A stretch of DNA of 64,000 bases. It comes from Siphonodentalium dalli. Its lineage: Eukaryota; Mollusca; Scaphopoda; Gadilida; Siphonodentaliidae. A model generated the notes under the pieces. It did no database searches and was not told the DNA's origin. It worked only from the letters and a program-made list of their open reading frames with translations. The position numbers and the translations under genes were made by a program. The DNA is taken from contig CP136063.1 in assembly GCA_032622095.1 (NCBI GenBank), positions 70,099,980 through 70,163,979 on the forward strand, given 5' to 3'. Numbering within the stretch: position 1 is the stretch's first letter; every line of letters starts with the position of its first letter. Positions 61,290 to 64,000 of this stretch are shown here, piece after piece.

Positions 61290-63020
61290 GCGAATGTCTG
61301 TCTGTCTGTCTGTCTGTGTTCTATATAAATTCACAGGGACCATCTAGATGATACCAAAGGGGTATACTAGGGGTAACTTTTTACGAGAAAGATAATGGTG
61401 GGGGTTAGAATTTTCTAAAGTGACGCCGTTGCTGTCAGGGGCAGAACAGGGGGAGGGGCATAAATTGTTTTTGTCGCCGATTGCCACGAAACTTACATAT
61501 AATCATCCCCATGATATGAAGAATCTAATGGTGTGGTTTAGATATGTCAAAAGTGGCGTCGTTCGAGTCAGGGATGCACGGAGGGGGCGAGGGGCACCAA
61601 AATTGATAAAACTAATTTTAGCGCCGATTTCCACCAAATTGATATATATTCTTCTCCATGATACAAGGAATCTAATTATGCGATTTAACAACGCCAAATT
61701 GTTGTCGTTTGGATGACAGATTGGGGGTGGGCACTAAATTTGATAAGAATGGGTTTAGACGCCGATTGCCACCACACTTATACAAAATCATCCCCATGGT
61801 ATGAGGAGTCTAATGGTGTGGCTTAACTCTATCAAATGTGGCCTCATTCGAGCCAGGGGTGCAGTGAAAGGGAGACGGGCACCAGAATTGATACACAATA
61901 TTTTTAGCGCCAATTTCCACCAAATTGATACACGTTCTTATCTATGATACGAGGAATCTAAAGACGCCATATTGGTGATGCTTGAGTGAGAGATGGGGAG
62001 GGGGTGGGGTGGGCACCAAATTTGATAAGAATTTGTTTAGTCGCCGATTAGCACCAAACGTAAAAATAATAATCTCCATGATACCAGGAGTGTAATTGTG
62101 TGGTTTAAGGATGTCACAAGTGGTGCCAATCGAGTCATTGGTACCCGGTGTATAGAGGTGAGTGGGACACAAACAAATTATAACAATATGTTTAGCGCCG
62201 ATTTCCACTAGATTGATACATATTCTTCTTCGTGATACCAGGACTCTTATCTTGTGGTTTAGATTGGTGCACTCTGGGTGAGATATATGGGGATTAAATT
62301 TGATACGAATTTGTATACTCGCCAATTTTCACCAATTTTATATATATGCATCTCTAATGAGTCTAAGTGTGTGGTTTAACGGTGACAAACGTGCCGCCGC
62401 TTGAGTCCGAAATAGGGACGTAAGGGTCACCAAAACTGATAAAACATATTTTTAGAACCAATTACCATCAAATTCAGACACGTTCTTCTCAAATGATACG
62501 AGAAACCAAATCGTGCTGTCTGTCTTTCTGTCTCTGTATGCGTTCTATTGATTTAATAAACTATTTTGGCGCCTATTTCCACCAAATTGATATATTATTC
62601 ATCTCTATGATACGAGGAATATAATCGTGTGATTTAAAGACGCCAAATTGCTGCCGTTTGGGTGAGAGATGGGGGGGGGGGGGTCATAACTATTCAAAGA
62701 ATTTGTTTAGTTGCTGATTACCACCAAACCTATATATAATCATCTCCAGTACCGTATATCATGCATCCATGAGTCTAATGGACGTGGTTTAAATATGTCA
62801 ACAGTGGCGCCGTTAAAGTCATGCACGAGGATGGCAGTTGCACCAAAGCTGATACAAATATATTTAGCACTTATTTCCACCAAATCCATATACGTTCTTC
62901 TCTAATGATACGATGAATTAAATCACATTTGGTGTCGTTTGGGTCACGGATGGCGAGAGGATATGCACTATCATTGATAAGATTGCTATTCGCCGATATG
63001 AAACTATAAGTTATATATAG
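61290..63020. mobile_element. G-rich ~135-bp tandem-repeat element with TCTG microsatellite
   Basis: It begins with a TCTG microsatellite (61294-61318), then ten or more diverged units of ~130-140 bp. Units share TTTAGCGCCGATTTCCACCA, AATTGATATATATTCTTCTC, ATGATACRAGGAATCTAAT, GTGTGGTTTAA and a G-rich stretch. Alternate units differ (CGATTGCCACCAAACTTATA), giving a ~270-bp dimer pattern. A second microsatellite-like motif (TCTGTCTTTCTGTCTCTG) lies near 62516. Microsatellite head plus tandem core is like bivalve pearl elements; this is inference. Open frames on both strands here are shadows. Confidence 0.72.
61995..62013 (+). other. G-quadruplex-type motif
   Basis: Four G runs (4, 5, 4 and 3) are separated by single bases, an ideal short-loop G4 pattern. 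Other units of the same repeat carry weaker G-rich stretches (61435-61460, 61580-61595) and a G13 run near 62670. Confidence 0.75.
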
Positions 63021-63405
63021 TCACCCATGCCATCTCCGTATCATTTAAAGGAGTTTTTGGCGTTCAAATTTCACAATCTCGACAAATGGTGAACCATTTA
63101 AGTCACTTGAACAATTATATCTTCTCAACTGTCATATTTATACGGGGTGGCAATCAGGGCATTCACATAATGAGCTAGCAAAAAGAGATACATAGAAGAA
63201 GCATTAAAATTATATTTATCATTCTATTTAAGAGATACATATATTCTTGCAAACCGAGAGACCTCGAACTGTCAAAGGATTGCATATATATTATAACAAA
63301 ATTGAGTCTGTTCCATTCAATACAGTTTCCACAAAAAAGTTACAATTTGTCAAGAGATATGGAAATGTATCGAAGGCCTGTTCCAAAATAGTGGTCAGTG
63401 TGCAG
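63021..63405. other. Intergenic, no gene seen
   Basis: AT-rich, nothing recognisable. Confidence 0.35.
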
Positions 63406-63651
63406 TCAAATTTTCTTCTGATATAAAAGAAAAAGCAGTCCAGTAGCAGATGACTTTTCAGGATACTCCAATACTGACATCTGACAAGGGTATATCTCCC
63501 CGATGCAGCAGATTTTTAGAACAGATTCATTGACTGACATAAACAATTCAAAATCTCGCTCTGTGTCTGTCACATGTAGCTGATATACGTGCGCAGCAAC
63601 ATTTCTTTTAAACTGAGAATATGTAGCGCATATATAGCACCATGAACAGAG
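63406..63651 (-). CDS. Possible terminal exon with a C2H2 zinc finger
   Basis: On the minus strand a frame of about 80 codons contains CSWCYICATY with C-x2-C-x12-H-x4-H spacing (CYIC ... HVYQLH), a classical zinc finger, and then a non-descript tail to a stop at 63406-63408. It follows an acceptor-like sequence (AAAGAAATTTCCAG, ending near 63652), so it may be an internal or last exon of a gene to the right of the window. The finger resembles the one at 49010-49075 in spacing. The protein family is not recognised. Confidence 0.35.
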   Translation of the reverse strand, partial: LCSWCYICATYSQFKRNVAAHVYQLHVTDTERDFELFMSVNESVLKICCIGEIYPCQMSVLEYPEKSSATGLLFLLYQKKI

Positions 63652-63659
63652 GAGCACCT

Positions 63660-64000
63660 GGAAATTTCTTTAAAACATCTGTATCTTCATGGAGATATGA
63701 TAGCCAGGTGTCCTCAAGATCTTAGTCCAAACCACTAGATGTATTGATACATCTCTATATGTAAAACCCAATTGTCGTCTTTTATTTTTGCGAACTAATA
63801 TGTTTATGATGTTCATGTATCATAGTATAACGTCTGAAGTATACGCAGTTGTAAATAAATAAATACTTCATTATTGGTGGAACGGATTAATCGCGATAAA
63901 CAAAATGACAATCGACAAGGTGATCGAGCCACCATACTTATATTCCATGACTGTGTAAGAATCATGTTATGTGATGCTATGTGAATATATAATTTATGAG
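63660..64000. other. Right edge, no gene seen
   Basis: AT-rich sequence without a supported feature. Confidence 0.3.

Noticed and set aside
1-64000. tRNA and rRNA genes
   Set aside because: No cloverleaf-like or rRNA-like stretch could be recognised by eye. A covariance-model scan would be needed to exclude degraded ones.

Overview
The window looks like nuclear DNA of a lophotrochozoan animal, most likely a bivalve mollusc. I infer this from a single-exon Toll-like receptor, low-GC sequence packed with repeats built around tandem cores and tetranucleotide microsatellites, and a degenerate copy of a multi-copy invertebrate protein family. I cannot name the species from sequence alone. Only two conventional host genes are recognisable; most of the 64 kb is mobile DNA.

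Layout. 1-925 (minus) is the endonuclease part of a non-LTR retrotransposon. 1.2-6.3 kb is intergenic, with a small inverted-repeat element, a short minisatellite and a 55-bp-arm hairpin. 6.33-8.65 kb (plus) is a Toll-like receptor (LRRs, transmembrane segment, TIR) whose frame shifts twice. 9.0-11.7 kb holds a 60-bp tandem repeat and three related non-autonomous elements head to tail. 11.77-29.13 kb is a 17.4-kb giant inverted-repeat (foldback-like) element. Its ~670-bp unique ends are inverted copies of each other; inside lie two arrays of a 174-bp satellite in opposite orientation, around a short central loop. 29.7-30.85 kb (minus) is an exon of an SLC46-type (MFS) transporter, again with frame changes, ending at a splice donor that faces the foldback element. 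31-38.8 kb is diverged tandem repeats, an inverted-repeat element holding a nested LINE tail, and a 1.86-kb element. 39.40-43.59 kb is a 4,184-bp DNA transposon with TTA target duplications and a decayed gene of an uncharacterised, possibly PIN/XPG-like, family. 45.3-47.1 kb is a second copy of the 1.8-kb element. 47.98-57.66 kb is a 9,682-bp element with 53-bp perfect terminal inverted repeats and a 5-bp target duplication; a second foldback structure is nested in it. 59.1-61.3 kb has two tandem copies of a Harbinger-type MITE carrying a 60-bp VNTR. 61.3-63.0 kb is a G-rich ~135-bp tandem repeat. A possible C2H2 zinc-finger exon lies at 63.4-63.65 kb (minus).

How it fits together. There is no operon-like organisation. 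The window records nested transposition. Paralogous repeat copies serve as empty sites that fix the borders of two later insertions, the 4.2-kb transposon and the LINE tail. The most novel objects are the 17.4-kb satellite foldback element with its dense CACGTG (E-box) sites, the TTA-flanked transposon with its unusual protein, and the 9.7-kb element whose CAC-starting ends and 5-bp duplication recall Transib/RAG-like transposons, although I found no transposase in it.
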